From NCBI GenBank assembly GCA_963682055.1, contig OY821748.1, forward strand, positions 27,182,661-27,246,660: DNA of 64,000 bases. Direction: 5' to 3'. The position numbers and the translations under genes are program-made. The DNA is from Primula veris. Lineage: Eukaryota > Streptophyta > Magnoliopsida > Ericales > Primulaceae. The notes beneath the pieces are model-generated. The model searched no databases. It was not told the origin of the DNA and saw nothing but the letters and a program-made list of their open reading frames with translations. Shown here piece after piece: positions 11,237 through 22,126 of this stretch (the stretch's first letter is position 1; each line of letters starts with the position of its first letter).

Positions 11237-13255
11237 CTAATGGCATTTGCATTGAGCGTTGCCGATTCCAAATAGGTGGTACCACTTGTTGGTATGCCTT
11301 CCACCTTTGTCGATCAACGGCACTTCATCCTTGATGGTGGAGTCAATCTTCTTGACTTCCACGGCTTTTGTTGGCGTTGCCAACCATTTGTTGATTTTCT
11401 CCTTTTTGATGGAGATACCTACAACACAAGTTTTCGTCTTTGGTCCCCAATTTCTTTTGGGTCCGACATTGTTAGTGGCTCGGGTCTTTACTAACCATTT
11501 CAAATCGCTTCTACTAACATGAAAGCGATTTGGGCATTTAGAAGAATTATGCTCACTTCTACTACAATGAATGCAATGCATAGATTTTTTTGAATAACGA
11601 GAACTATGCGACTTTTTGTAGGAAGTTTTAGAAGTATGTTGAGCGGTTTTGGTTTGAAAACCTAAACCTCGTCTATTATTACAAGAGTTTGGCAAAACTC
11701 TTGAAGTGCTCCCTTGTGTAAAAACAACATTTTGTATAGGCGGAATAGGAGTTGTAGACATGCTAGAAGATTTGACATAGCGGGTTGTGCTTGAGCCAAT
11801 AGAGTTGGAAACGAAACCCAAACCTCTTTTGTCATTAACATCTTTTTGACAACTCAAAATTTCGTCCAACACGGTTTTCCCTTTGGAAAACCTTGAGATT
11901 GTTAACTCGAGTTTCTTTACGGCAATGACAAGCTCATCGTTTTTATTTTTCAAAGAGTCATTTTCAGTTTTTAAAAACTCGTTTTTATCTTTTAAGTCTT
12001 CCTTTTCGTCATCTACATCATGAAGAGAAAATGACGATGTCGGAATAGACTCATTTTCAATTTTATCTCTTTTTAAGGATCTTATTTCTTCATTGAGAGA
12101 AGAATTTATCCTTTTAAGAGAGTCGACCTTTTCGACAAGCTTAGGAACTTTTTTAGAATAAACATCACACATATGAAGTAATTCATCATAAGAAAGATCA
12201 TTTACCTCATCGGCTTCGCTTTCATTTTCGCTTGACGAAGATTGGTTAGGCTCATTGTTGTCTTCCAGGGCCACATAGCAACCAAGGTGAGCGACTTCAT
12301 CTTGGTCGGAGCTATCGCTAGAGCTTGAAGCGGATATCTTCTTCTTTCCTTTGCTATTGCGATTCATGACGCAATCTCTCGCCATGTGTCCTTCCTTGCC
12401 ACAAGTATAGCAAACAAAATCGTTAGAATAAATTGAATTATTTGATGATTTACCTTTATGTTTGCAGTGGTCTTTTAGCTTGAGTATTTCTTTGACGATT
12501 CGAATGATTTGCCTAGAATTTTCATCGTCATTGGATAGCTCATTGCTTTCGTCACAAGTGCTTCCTTTGAAAGCTATCTCCCTCTTTTTCGAGATTTGCT
12601 TGTGACTATTGAGGGTGATCTCGTGAGTAATGAGTGAACCCGTCAATGCATCAAGAGAGTATGTATTCATGTCGTGCGCCTCTTGAATTGCGGTGACCTT
12701 TGGTTCTCATTCCTTCGGTAAGCTCCGAATCACCTTAGAAACCATTTCCTTACAAGACAAACACTTACCAAGAGATGTTAATCCATTAGTAATAGTTGTA
12801 AATCTAGCAAGCATACCGGAAATAGTTTCTCCCTCGCTCATCTTAAAGAGTTCGTAGTCATGAACTAAAAGTTGGAGTTTGCAATCCTTGACTTGGTTAG
12901 TTCCCTCGTGCATAACTACTAACTTATCCCACATACCCTTAGCGGTTTTACAAGCGGAAATTTTGTTGTACTCGTTAGGAGAAACGGCACAAACAATAGC
13001 ATACATCGCTTTCGCGTTCGTAGAGTAGGCTTCTAGTTGAGCGTTATCTAGGTCCTCTATGGGGATTGGGTTCTCGCTATTTTCGGATGTAGGTGCGGAA
13101 TATCCTACTTTAATGGTCATCCAAAGTTTAACATTATAACTTTGTAAAAACATGCTCATCCTATCCTTCCAATATGAAAAATTTATTCCATCAAAATATG
13201 GTGGTGTATTGGGAGATGAAGCAATAGCGGAAGTAAAATTATATAGATTAGCCAT
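11237..13255 (-). pseudogene. Copia-type gag, interrupted by one in-frame stop
   Basis: Two open frames, 13255-12707 and 12670-11237, lie in the same frame, 673 codons in all, separated by a single TGA at 12707-12709. The preceding RSLPKE and following PKVTAI fit the usual gag motif, where Trp is expected at the stop. The first part has the N-terminal gag fold pattern (PPYFDGINFSYWKDRM). The second has a CCHC zinc knuckle (CYTCGKEGHMARDC), a coiled-coil-like Lys/Glu/Leu stretch and a second degenerate knuckle (CIHCSRSEHNSSKC). No protease DSG motif follows. Gag packages element RNA in cytoplasmic particles. The stop makes this copy defective unless it is read through. Confidence 0.85.
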
Positions 13256-13303
13256 CGGGATCTTAACTCTAGAATCGTTAAATTCCTATATGCAAGAGTC
13301 TCG

Positions 13304-13315
13304 GCTCTGATACCA
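13304..13315 (-). other. Primer-binding site, initiator Met tRNA
   Basis: TGGTATCAGAGC on the - strand lies two bases inside the 5' LTR (13318-14503). It is complementary to the 3' end of plant initiator Met tRNA, the standard minus-strand primer of LTR elements. Confidence 0.9.
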
Positions 13316-13317
13316 AT

Positions 13318-14503
13318 TGTTGGCCCGTGTGCGGCTAAACCTTAGAGGGGGGGTGAATAAGGTTTCTAGGCGTTTTTGCCTAATTTAAAACTTAAGTGAC
13401 TAACCACCCAACTAATGCAATTCTTAAGCTTAAGCGTTTTAACAAGAGTCAATAAATTGCTAGAAGTACTAAACGCAAGCAAGAATAAATAATTGCGGAA
13501 AATAAAGTTTAAGGGAAGAAGATGACACCAAGATTTATAGAGATTCGGCAAACGGCCTACGTCCTCTCCTCGGTACTACCGAGTATTTCACTAAAATAAT
13601 CTTCTTCCGGATGTTACAATCCTATCGAGCTAATCAACCGATTAAGCTCCCCCACACTTTATGAGTGTCCCGAATGAAAAGACCTAGAACTTTTAAGCTT
13701 CACTTGCTTACAAAGCATCTACCCGATCACTCGCTCACAAAAATGAGTTTATAAAATACTCGTTACAATTTTATCAAAAATTGAAACAACACCCACAATC
13801 GATTGCTTCTAAAATAAGCTAATATGTGGTTTCGATGATGTTTGATCTTTGTTGGAGCTTGTATCTCTTTATCTTCAATTTCTCTTTTTTTTTCGAAGTA
13901 TTTCACCAAAATGGTGATTTTGGGTTTTTGTATATGAGAGAGGTTGAAGGATTGATTGTTATTGTCATTGGTGGTTTGGAAAAGAGATTGGGCTTGTATA
14001 TGTAGACCAAAGGTCTGTTTTTCTAGGTTATGACCGTTAGAAGTGGTTGAGGCTGTTTTAAGCTATTTTCCAGAAAAAGCTGAAAAGCTGTTTTCGAATT
14101 CTGTAGAAAACGATCGGTCGTTTTCTACAGTCGATCGGTCGTTTTCCAGAAAACGATCGGTCGTTTCTGAAAAACGATCGGTCGTTTTTTCGATGTCCTC
14201 ACTGGAAGAAATTGGGACAAAAACGATCGGTCGTTTTTGTCCAGTCGATCGGTCGTCTGTTCTTCTGGCAGTTTTTCGGTCTTCTTTGAAAGCCCATAAC
14301 TTCTTCGTTTTAGCTCCGATTTTGGTTCCGCTTGAACCTGTGGCTTCGTTTTTCTGTGCTCTATCTTTCTGGCATTCTGAAATTTACAATTTCTACTTTT
14401 GGAAAAGACAAGCATTATATCATCAAAATCGTAAAACCGTAAAATCATTAAAAACATAATCAACGTTATAATCAAAATCAATTATTGAACTCTAAGTTCA
14501 ACA
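13318..14503 (-). repeat. 5' LTR of the gag-only element
   Basis: Direct repeat of 9755-10951, ending GTTCAACA next to the GAGAA target duplication. It contains the hairpin array at 14103-14257. On the coding (-) strand the LTR starts TGTTGAAC. Confidence 0.93.
14103..14257. repeat. GATCGGTCG hairpin array in the second LTR
   Basis: It is the same six-copy array as at 10551-10704. One change (AGTCGATCGG for AGTTGATCGG) near its right end restores a more regular copy. Confidence 0.9.
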
Positions 14504-15135
14504 GAGAAAAATAAGGAGAAAAGTGATCGAGCTCAAACAACATAAAAAACTCACCAATTAGTTTATTTAGAAGCAATAAAATAGTGAGTGTAGTTACATT
14601 GTTGTAACAAAATTGTAAAGAGCAAATTATAAACTCATTTGTGAGTGAGTGTTTGGATAGAAGCTTTTAAGCCAAAGTTTTGGTTAAAAGTTATAGGTTA
14701 AACACTTGGATACTCATAGATTAAGGGGGAGTCGTTGACTCGTATTTTGTGTACTCTTGTACTTGTATCAAGATTGTATCCTCGGGTAGAGGGTGAGCAA
14801 ATCGGTTGATTAGCTCGGTAGGATTTGTAATCTTGGGAAGAAGATTATAGTGAAATACTCGGTAGCGTGAATACCGAGGAGAGGACGTAGGCGGGTTTGC
14901 CGAACCTCTATATATCGTGGTGTCAATCTCTTCTCTTACTATTTACTTTCCGCAACTTATATTATTTGTGATTGTGCGTATGTTTCAATTTATTCATAGA
15001 TTATCATCGCATATTTATTGTCGCAAATAGATATCGAGCTAGTTGGGTTGTTAGTTGCGTTTAGAATTTTAATTCCACGAAAAACGCCTAAAACCTTATT
15101 CACATTTCTCTAAGGTCTAGCCGCACGGGCCAACA

Positions 15136-18105
15136 AACAATATAACCCGTTGTTACAAAACAAGAGATAATGTTCAAAGAGGCAACTATATGCTATAAAG
15201 ACAAAGTCATGCACGATTACTATTTAAATAGTTCAAAACTATTATAAAGGTAAAAAAACCGATGCTAATGTGGTTAAAGATAACTGAAAGTAAACTTTTG
15301 AGACCCCGGTTTTGTGGCTCAAATAAGTTTGATACCTTTTATTATTGATTTTGATAAATCATTAAGCCATTTTTTCGCTCATCTGGATTATGATTTTTTC
15401 ATTTGGACATACTTTTGGATTATGGTTTGCCTGTTTACGAAATTTCTCGAAATAATTTAAAGTGTTTTGAGCAAATTTTTTTGACAAATGTGACCAAACT
15501 TTTAATTATGAAATTTTAGGCAATACTTGTGCAGTAGTTGATTTTTTTTGGAAATAATGGGTAACAGTGTACCACATAATTTCACCAACTATTTACATAA
15601 AATAGTACTCAATGACAACGATTCTGGATGTGTAGCCATATAATTGATACCTAAAGTTTAATGTAAATTATGTTTTTTACTACAAGTTTCATTAATAATC
15701 AAAATGACGTGTCTTTGACTGTTACTCGTATATAAATTTAAAAACATTCAATGGAATTTCATGTCACATGGATTCTAAATTTTAAGATACTTATACGAAT
15801 GTTTATAAAATTATAAGAGACATTTACTAAATACTATAAAAGACTTGCCTTTAATTTTGTAGTGCAATAAGGTTGAATATTACATTATATATATAAATAC
15901 CTAATGAAAATAAAGATAAAAATTAGGATGATAAGAAGAAAGGGAAATGATGATGTAAAAGTTATTCTTATTTATAATAGGCTCGAGCTGGAACCATGAA
16001 TTTTTTCAAGTATAAAGAGTTTATTAGTATATAGATTGTTTTCATAGAGTGGATTACAAAAAGTTCAATTAATTATTAATATGTGCTTGAATTTTCTGGA
16101 CAAACTTAAGCAACAATCCTTATTTATATATGATAACTATTCAACTCAATAAAAGAAATAATTTTACAAAATGAGTGTGATATAATTAGGTTTCAAGCAC
16201 TTGCACAAACATCTTGTTGTTATTACGATATGTTAATAATAAAAATTTTCTAATTACTTAACGTTGCATGATACATTAAATTCAGGCTTTGTGAATTGAT
16301 TGGAAGCATATATTTTATTATTATTACAAATATTACTTTTTGAGTCGAGATGTAATAAAGTCATAACTAACCGCTAAACATATGGTATATGAATAATCAT
16401 ATCGAAAATGAATACTTTATTACAAATATTACTTTTATAACCGTACATAGATTTAATAAATTTAGAACTAAGCGCTCACCATACGATAATAATTATATCG
16501 AGAAAAGAAAAATAATCATGTTGACCGTATCTACATAACACACCTCGTGCGCTGTGTGTAGGGCGGGTTACTTTATACTAGGGGTGGGTTAGGGTCGGAA
16601 CCCGACCCGTAAATGGTCAACCCATCCCGACCCGATTACTTTAGGAAGTAAAAAAAAATCCCGATCCCGACCCGACAAAAGTCGGGACCCGACTTTTTTG
16701 GGACCCGAACTTTCGGGATCCTGTAGGGTCGGGATATGTTTATCCCGAATCTCCCGACATATTTTTTTTATTTTACAACGACATTATTTTTTATTAACAA
16801 TTTTTATTTGAGAAGTCTAAACAATTTTTTATTAACACGAAATATAATTCTAGTTTAAAAATAACATTCCTAATAAATGAAAAAAAAAATTAACATGCAG
16901 TAGAAAAAATAGTGTGAAACTACAAATAATGGAGTAGATAAAAAAATTAATACGTTTTTTATCAGATTCTTTTAATATTTAGTTTTATTCACACAAGCAA
17001 CAATTATCATACTAAATGAGATACATTATCATTATAATTTTTATAATCAGAAAATAATAATCATTTATCTTTCTTGAAAATAACAATATAATTTTTTAAT
17101 TTAAGTATATTTTTTATTTTAATAGTTTCATATATTAAAAACTACAAATCTATTATATACTTATATAATTATAACTAATATATAAAACAAAAGTATTGTA
17201 GCTCATATGGTAGAGTGTTTACATTGGATGCTAGATGTACAAGTTTTTAATCATTTGATATAAATTACGGGTTTTTCCCGGCTCAATTTTTTAAAAAATA
17301 CACTCATTTTGTTTTAATAATTATCAATATAAATAATCTAATTAATTAACTATTTGTTATCACTGTATTTTCCTAATTACGGATGTAGCCTAAATTAATT
17401 AACAATTTGTTTTAATCTCCATAACTATAATAAATGATACAAAATCTGAATATTATGTTAAAAATAAAATATATTACGAGATTTATGTCATTACGCGTCT
17501 CACTCGCAACGCGTGTCATACGTAACGCGTGGATAACTTTTACTAATATTAATATATATCATCTATGACACAATATTTCAAAGGTCCAAGGAGCACAAAG
17601 CAACTCGTGATTAAACCACACGTTTGATCAACATTTAATCGATATGGTATAGTAAACTCTAACAATTAGGACCTTAAAAATTTATAACTTTATAATTATC
17701 AAGTTTAAATTAAATAAAAGCGCGACTAAATTTAGTGACAAGTGTATCAGTAAGCGTACGGAAAATACACTACAGTATAATTTTTTGTTGTCTACTTTAT
17801 CACGACCGATTGGATGCCCAATTAAATCGTTCAATCCATATGGGGTAAATCTAAGCGGTCAGTCACAATCTGCACTATCGTTTAGGACATTCACCTAATT
17901 CGTTCTAAAAGAAAATTATCTTAAAGGAAAAAATATGTTTTACAACCCCTGTAAAATAATATTTTACGTATCTAAGCAAGTAGCAACCCCATAAATTTTT
18001 AAGAATTGAATGAAGGGATGTTCTTTTCCACAAATAACATTTTTCTGATTCCTTTTTTAAACTTAATAATTATTCCTTTTCCCAAAAAATAATAGTACTA
18101 CTCCG
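15136..18105. other. AT-rich intergenic interval between solo LTR and gene D
   Basis: No coding region is supported. Two patches stand out. At about 16578-16770, an ACTAGGGGTGGG start is followed by dense GGGTCGGGA/CCCGACCC inverted runs, as at hAT-type element ends. At about 17188-17275, TAGCTCATATGGTAGAGTG resembles a pol III A box of a tRNA-derived SINE. At 17490-17545, ACGCGT repeats followed by CTAAT resemble a Helitron 3' end. None has a confirmed partner end. Confidence 0.35.
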
Positions 18106-18113
18106 TATAAATA
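18106..18113 (+). promoter_or_regulatory. TATA box of gene D
   Basis: TATAAATA inside CTCCGTATAAATAAGTCATC, 62 bases before the D start codon. The same context, CTCGTATAAATAAGTCATC, lies upstream of gene F on the - strand (TATA at 58526-58533). A damaged version, CCGGATAAATAAGTCA, lies near 27477 upstream of E. Conservation in three paralogous promoters supports a real core promoter. Confidence 0.65.
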
Positions 18114-18174
18114 AGTCATCTGGTAATGAAGTGAAACAGAATCAGAACATTTCAAGTCTCTTTCGCTTTCTGGG

Positions 18175-19965
18175 ATGTCATCAGAAAATAACCGACTTGT
18201 CGCAGAAATGAATCCCTCGGAGGAAGAAGAAGACAAAGCCGATTCAAGTGCATTACGGAATAATCAAGAACCAGCTACTACTGATCAAGAAACAGATGGA
18301 GACAACGTTTATAATGACGCCTTTGTAAAGTCTCCCTCTTTCTCCGATTGGATACCGCCACTGACATCTGGTTCTGAAACCGCAGAACAGATAATTGCTT
18401 CTATATCCAGAGAAAAAGAAGAAGTTGCGGAAATTGTCAGGACAGAAATAGAAACCTTCTGTAGAACACAAAAATCAGAACTTGCAGGGTAAGCACCGTA
18501 GTTTACTAATATCATGTATTTATGCCTATTTTGATAGTTGCTTACATTTCGAACATTGTATATACATGCGTACATCTAATATCACGGCTAAAGCTTTTTC
18601 TTTAATAGGATACCTGAGTGTAGCGTATGCGTATTAACCCTTTAAATATTTTTGTCAATGTATATACTAGTATTGGGTTTTTAGGCCTATTTTGTCACCA
18701 AGAAACTGAGAACTGATAGTAGTTGGTTACATTTCGAATGTTTTTTTTTTGGAAGTATTTCGAATATTATATATACATACGTATCTAATACCACGCATAA
18801 AGCTTTTTCTTGAATAGGATGCCCAAGTGTAGTATACACTTATTAACCCTTTATATATTTTTATCTATGTATATACTAGTATTGGGTTTTAGGTCTATTT
18901 TGTCACCAAGAAATTGAGAACTGATAGTAGTTGGTTACATTTCGAACTTTGTATACACATACTAATCAAAGAAGAAGCACCGGAAGTTGTCAGGACAGAA
19001 ATCGAAACCTTCTGTTAAATCGTTTTCTCTATGCATATTGTTCACCAAGAAACTGAATATCTGATACGAGTAAGGGTGATTTTTCATAACTGATTATGAT
19101 ACAATGCTTTTTTCAAGACAATATATGAAGCCCTCTTATTAAGAAAGTCTTGGTAAAAAAGATTTTTTACTAAATGTCATTGCAGTTTTGTTGATTAAAC
19201 GTAGTTTTCCATTAAACCGTCTAATTTGACTACGAACTGAAGTATTAGAATTTTGAATCTTAATATTGGGTTTTGTACGTTCAATTTAAGTATAGTGGTC
19301 TCTATATATAGATTTTAGTAAAAAAAAAAAAAATGAAGTTTTTTTTTTTTTTTGGTTTCTTCAGTGACAGTCTAAATTTATCAGCAGGCTACATAGTTGA
19401 CAATCTAAACAATGAAGCTTTTTTTTTTTGGTTTCTTAAGTACGTAGTTTTTTTTTGTTTTTTTATTTAGGAAAGTATTTCCAGTAACACCTCTTTATAT
19501 AGTCTTTCGCTATGCAGTTTCTTGCACAAGAAACCCAAGCTATCTCATCCGAAAGACAGCAACGACCCTGAGCCTGTCTCAGATTCACCATACTTTGACG
19601 TCTTAGTAACTGACAGTGACTGCTTACGAATCCCATACGAGGCAGCAGCGGTTTATTTCCCATCCTCTAGCCCCATTTACATGTCATCATTTTGTGAGCA
19701 AACAATTCATCTAAAGGAGTCTCTTAACCACCATTGGCACAGTATCGGCTATGTTTGCTTCGACTCAGAAAAGGCCTTCATCCTCACATGCAATTGGGTC
19801 CAATATGCGGGCTTAATGGATGTCCAACTCATGGACCACATTCGGTTCATGAAGCCCAATCCTCATTTCGACGACCACTTCATGACTCGGCATTTACCTA
19901 GGTCAGGGTCCGAACCTGTCCAGATTAGGCTTCCCGTGTTCCTCCCCAACAATCATCTCTTCGAG
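18175..19965 (+). pseudogene. B3-like gene, 3'-truncated (type II copy D)
   Basis: Exon 1 is 18175-18488 (AGG|GTAAGC donor) and exon 2 is 19518-19965 (TATGCAG acceptor, GAG|GTACT donor). The phases agree. Exon 1 gives an acidic 105-residue leader ending KSELAG. Exon 2 gives one B3-like domain opening DCLRIPYEAAAVYF and then the start of a second (VQIRLPVFLPNNHLFE). The homologue F continues with four more exons, but none is found downstream. If the last donor is not used the frame reads on to a stop at 20016. The 5' part of intron 2 still matches F, so truncation lies near 20030-20450. It could still make a short one-domain protein. Calling it a pseudogene is inference. Confidence 0.65.
18525..19017 (+). 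repeat. Intron 1 of D: two tandem units and a relic of exon 1
   Basis: Two units of about 200 bases (near 18525-18720 and 18715-18955) share AGTAGTTGGTTACATTTCGAA, AAAGCTTTTTCTT and GTATATACTAGTATTGGGTTTT. They are followed at 18967-19017 by a copy of the exon 1 end, recognisable by GTCAGGACAGAAATCGAAAC, in which the donor part is lost. Exon-end copies also fill the first intron of F. Confidence 0.7.
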
Positions 19966-20845
19966 GTACTATTTGCAGAAAAACACAATGTCATAAATTT
20001 AGATATTGTTACATGAGTTATGTTATACCCTCGCAATAGCAAGTACATAAACAAAACTTGTTATTGTGGTCAGTTAATGATTCATATGTTAATACATTTA
20101 TGCTAAACATAATATTATTGATCACTACTTTGCAATTTTTTTTCACTAATGGATTGTTGAGACTCAAATCTATTGCGAAGGATGATGTAGATTCAGATGA
20201 GGTTTAATAATCTTCCGTACATGAATGACATAATGATGTAAAAAAAATTAACACAAAAAAACGAAGTATAGTTAATGGTATAAAATCCATTCCTCCATAA
20301 ACAAAATTTCCTATAGTTAATGGTAAAAGTATCCTTCTCTGATCACAAATTTCCCTTTCATCTTTTTTTTTCAAGGCTAGAGCTATATTTCTTACTTCCT
20401 GCAATTTTGTATGTGTGGAAATTATCCGCATAAGAACCTATGGGTATAACATAGTGTTGGAAAAATGTAGGAAAACATGTATTTTATACATGGTTGTTCC
20501 AAGTGGTCAGGGACCATCTTTGAGTCAATTTTCAATGCGACTGCTCAGTTTTTCTGAGGCCATACTCAATGCGGTTGAGTAGCTCGTGCGACTAGCTTCG
20601 CAACGGTATATCGCATGACCTATTCGGAGGAAGGGTGTGAATGATAATTGGACTCGAAGGTTGGTACTCGAAAGAGGCAATAAAGCCAATGCTGGAAAAT
20701 GAGAAAAAGAAATGGGATTTAACCCATGAGGGTTATCCCACATTGGAAAATCATGAGTGATTTTTACAATATATATACTAGGGTATCCCATGTGGATATC
20801 AAGTAGTGTGTCCATATACACATGTGTGTATTGTGTACCACACAT

Positions 20846-21303
20846 GGGCTTGCTCGACGGGCGGGCTTGCTCGACGGGCGGGCTTGCTCGACGGGCGGGC
20901 TTGCTCGACGGGCGGGCTTGCTCGACGGGCGGGCTTGCTCGACGGGCGGGCTTGCTCGACGGGCGGGCTTGCTCGACGGGCGGGCTTGCTCGACGGGCGG
21001 GCTTGCTCGACGGGCGGGCTTGCTCGACGGGCGGGCTTGCTCGACGGGCGGGCTTGCTCGACGGGCGGGCTTGCTCGACGGGCGGGCTTGCTCGACGGGC
21101 GGGCTTGCTCGACGGGCGGGCTTGCTCGACGGGCGGGCTTGCTCGACGGGCGGGCTTGCTCGACGGGCGGGCTTGCTCGACGGGCGGGCTTGCTCGACGG
21201 GCGGGCTTGCTCGACGGGCGGGCTTGCTCGACGGGCGGGCTTGCTCGACGGGCGGGCTTGCTCGACGGGCGGGCTTGCTCGACGGGCGGGCTTGCTCGAC
21301 GGG
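20846..21303. repeat. 17-bp satellite, about 27 perfect copies
   Basis: The unit GGGCTTGCTCGACGGGC repeats head to tail about 27 times with no variant seen by eye. It is GC-rich in AT-rich surroundings. Because 17 is not a multiple of three and no stop occurs, all three forward frames read the same 17-residue cycle (ARRAGLLDGRACSTGGL). The reverse frames are open too. The long open frames here are therefore a by-product of the repeat. It is followed at 21320-21366 by two copies of a GCCTGTTCGGGAAAAGC unit. The surrounding 20455-21410 sequence starts TGTTGG and has ATCCCACATTGGAAAA, both LTR-like, but no second end or target duplication was found. Confidence 0.95.
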
Positions 21304-22126
21304 TTTTTAACTCAACGGGAAAAGTGCGCCTGTTCGGGAAAAGCACGCCTGTTCGGGAAAAGCGTGCATAAACATATAACTTATATTCCATTAGAACCGA
21401 CAGTCTAATCTTTCGTGTGTAAGCTATACTCTACACACTAGACCATCTACTAAGTAGAATAATAGACACTTATTTAGTCATTCAAACAACAATGATAAAT
21501 AGCAATTGCTCATATTTTTCTCATTAAATAGATCAATTCAAAATATTGTCAAATATAAATCCAAAAATAAGCATGTCTTTTAGTATATTTTTAACAGTAA
21601 AACTGTGTCAAATGTAAAAAATCTGTTTTCCTATTAACATGGGGTGATGCTAGCTCCTCCATTGGTTGCGGTATATATATAGGCTTTGTTTAATATTTTA
21701 AGGTTTTGAAATCATTTAATTCTGTTAGACTGAGAATCTAAGCTAGAAAAGCTACCTCCTTAAAGCTTAAAGATATTGTTTTCTAGCTACCTCCGTAAAG
21801 CTTAAAGATATTGTATTGAATGGTATAGCATTTCAAAAGAAGACATTACTTGAACCAGAAATGTGATCCACCTATACTGAGCCCAAACTTGGACTTGGTA
21901 TCAGCCTACCATTACAAAATGTAAGAAAATGTTTTTTTTTTCTTTCTGTAATGCTCATCAAAGGTATCGACACAGTTTTAGCTGCATAAAAGTAAAAAAA
22001 AGGATAGAACTAAGGTATGCACAAGTCACCATAACCTCTTTCCCAGATATCAGCATTTACCCCAAACAATCAGGACTTTTTATATATAGACCCAAGTCAG
22101 TACTTCTGACCAAGTTTATTAATCTT

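Larger units (their letters stand above)
9755..14503 (-). mobile_element. Complete gag-only copia-type LTR retrotransposon (TR-GAG-like)
   Basis: LTRs at 9755-10951 and 13318-14503 flank a 2.4-kb interior read on the - strand. The element is bounded by a perfect GAGAA target duplication (9750-9754 and 14504-14508). The interior holds one gag-like frame but no integrase or reverse transcriptase, the layout called TR-GAG in plants. Mobilisation would need enzymes from another element. The LTRs differ at a small number of sites plus a G-run (16 against 7), so the insertion is fairly recent. It lies inside the solo LTR 9092-15135. Confidence 0.9.
9092..15135 (+). mobile_element. Solo LTR (about 1.3 kb) split by a nested retrotransposon
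   Basis: The left part (9092-9754) starts TGTTGAAC and aligns along its length with the reverse complement of the LTRs of the nested element. The right part (14504-15135) ends GGGCCAACA. The flanks AACAT (9087-9091) and AACAA (15136-15140) match at four of five bases, as expected for a slightly decayed target duplication. With no interior, this is a solo LTR left by LTR-LTR recombination. The 147-codon open frame inside it is only LTR sequence. It is in opposite orientation to the nested element of the same broad family. Confidence 0.8.

Noticed and set aside
17490..17545. Helitron 3' end at the ACGCGT repeats
   Set aside because: The CTAAT ending fits, but the stem has a long loop and no empty site or second copy is available in this window.
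20525..21408. Long overlapping open frames (162-288 codons) on both strands
   Set aside because: They arise from the 17-bp satellite, which has no stop in any frame. No start context, domain or conservation supports a gene.
20455..21410. LTR with the satellite as its interior
   Set aside because: The TGTTGG start and CCCACATTGGAAAA motif are suggestive, but no CA end with a repeat partner, primer site or target duplication was found.
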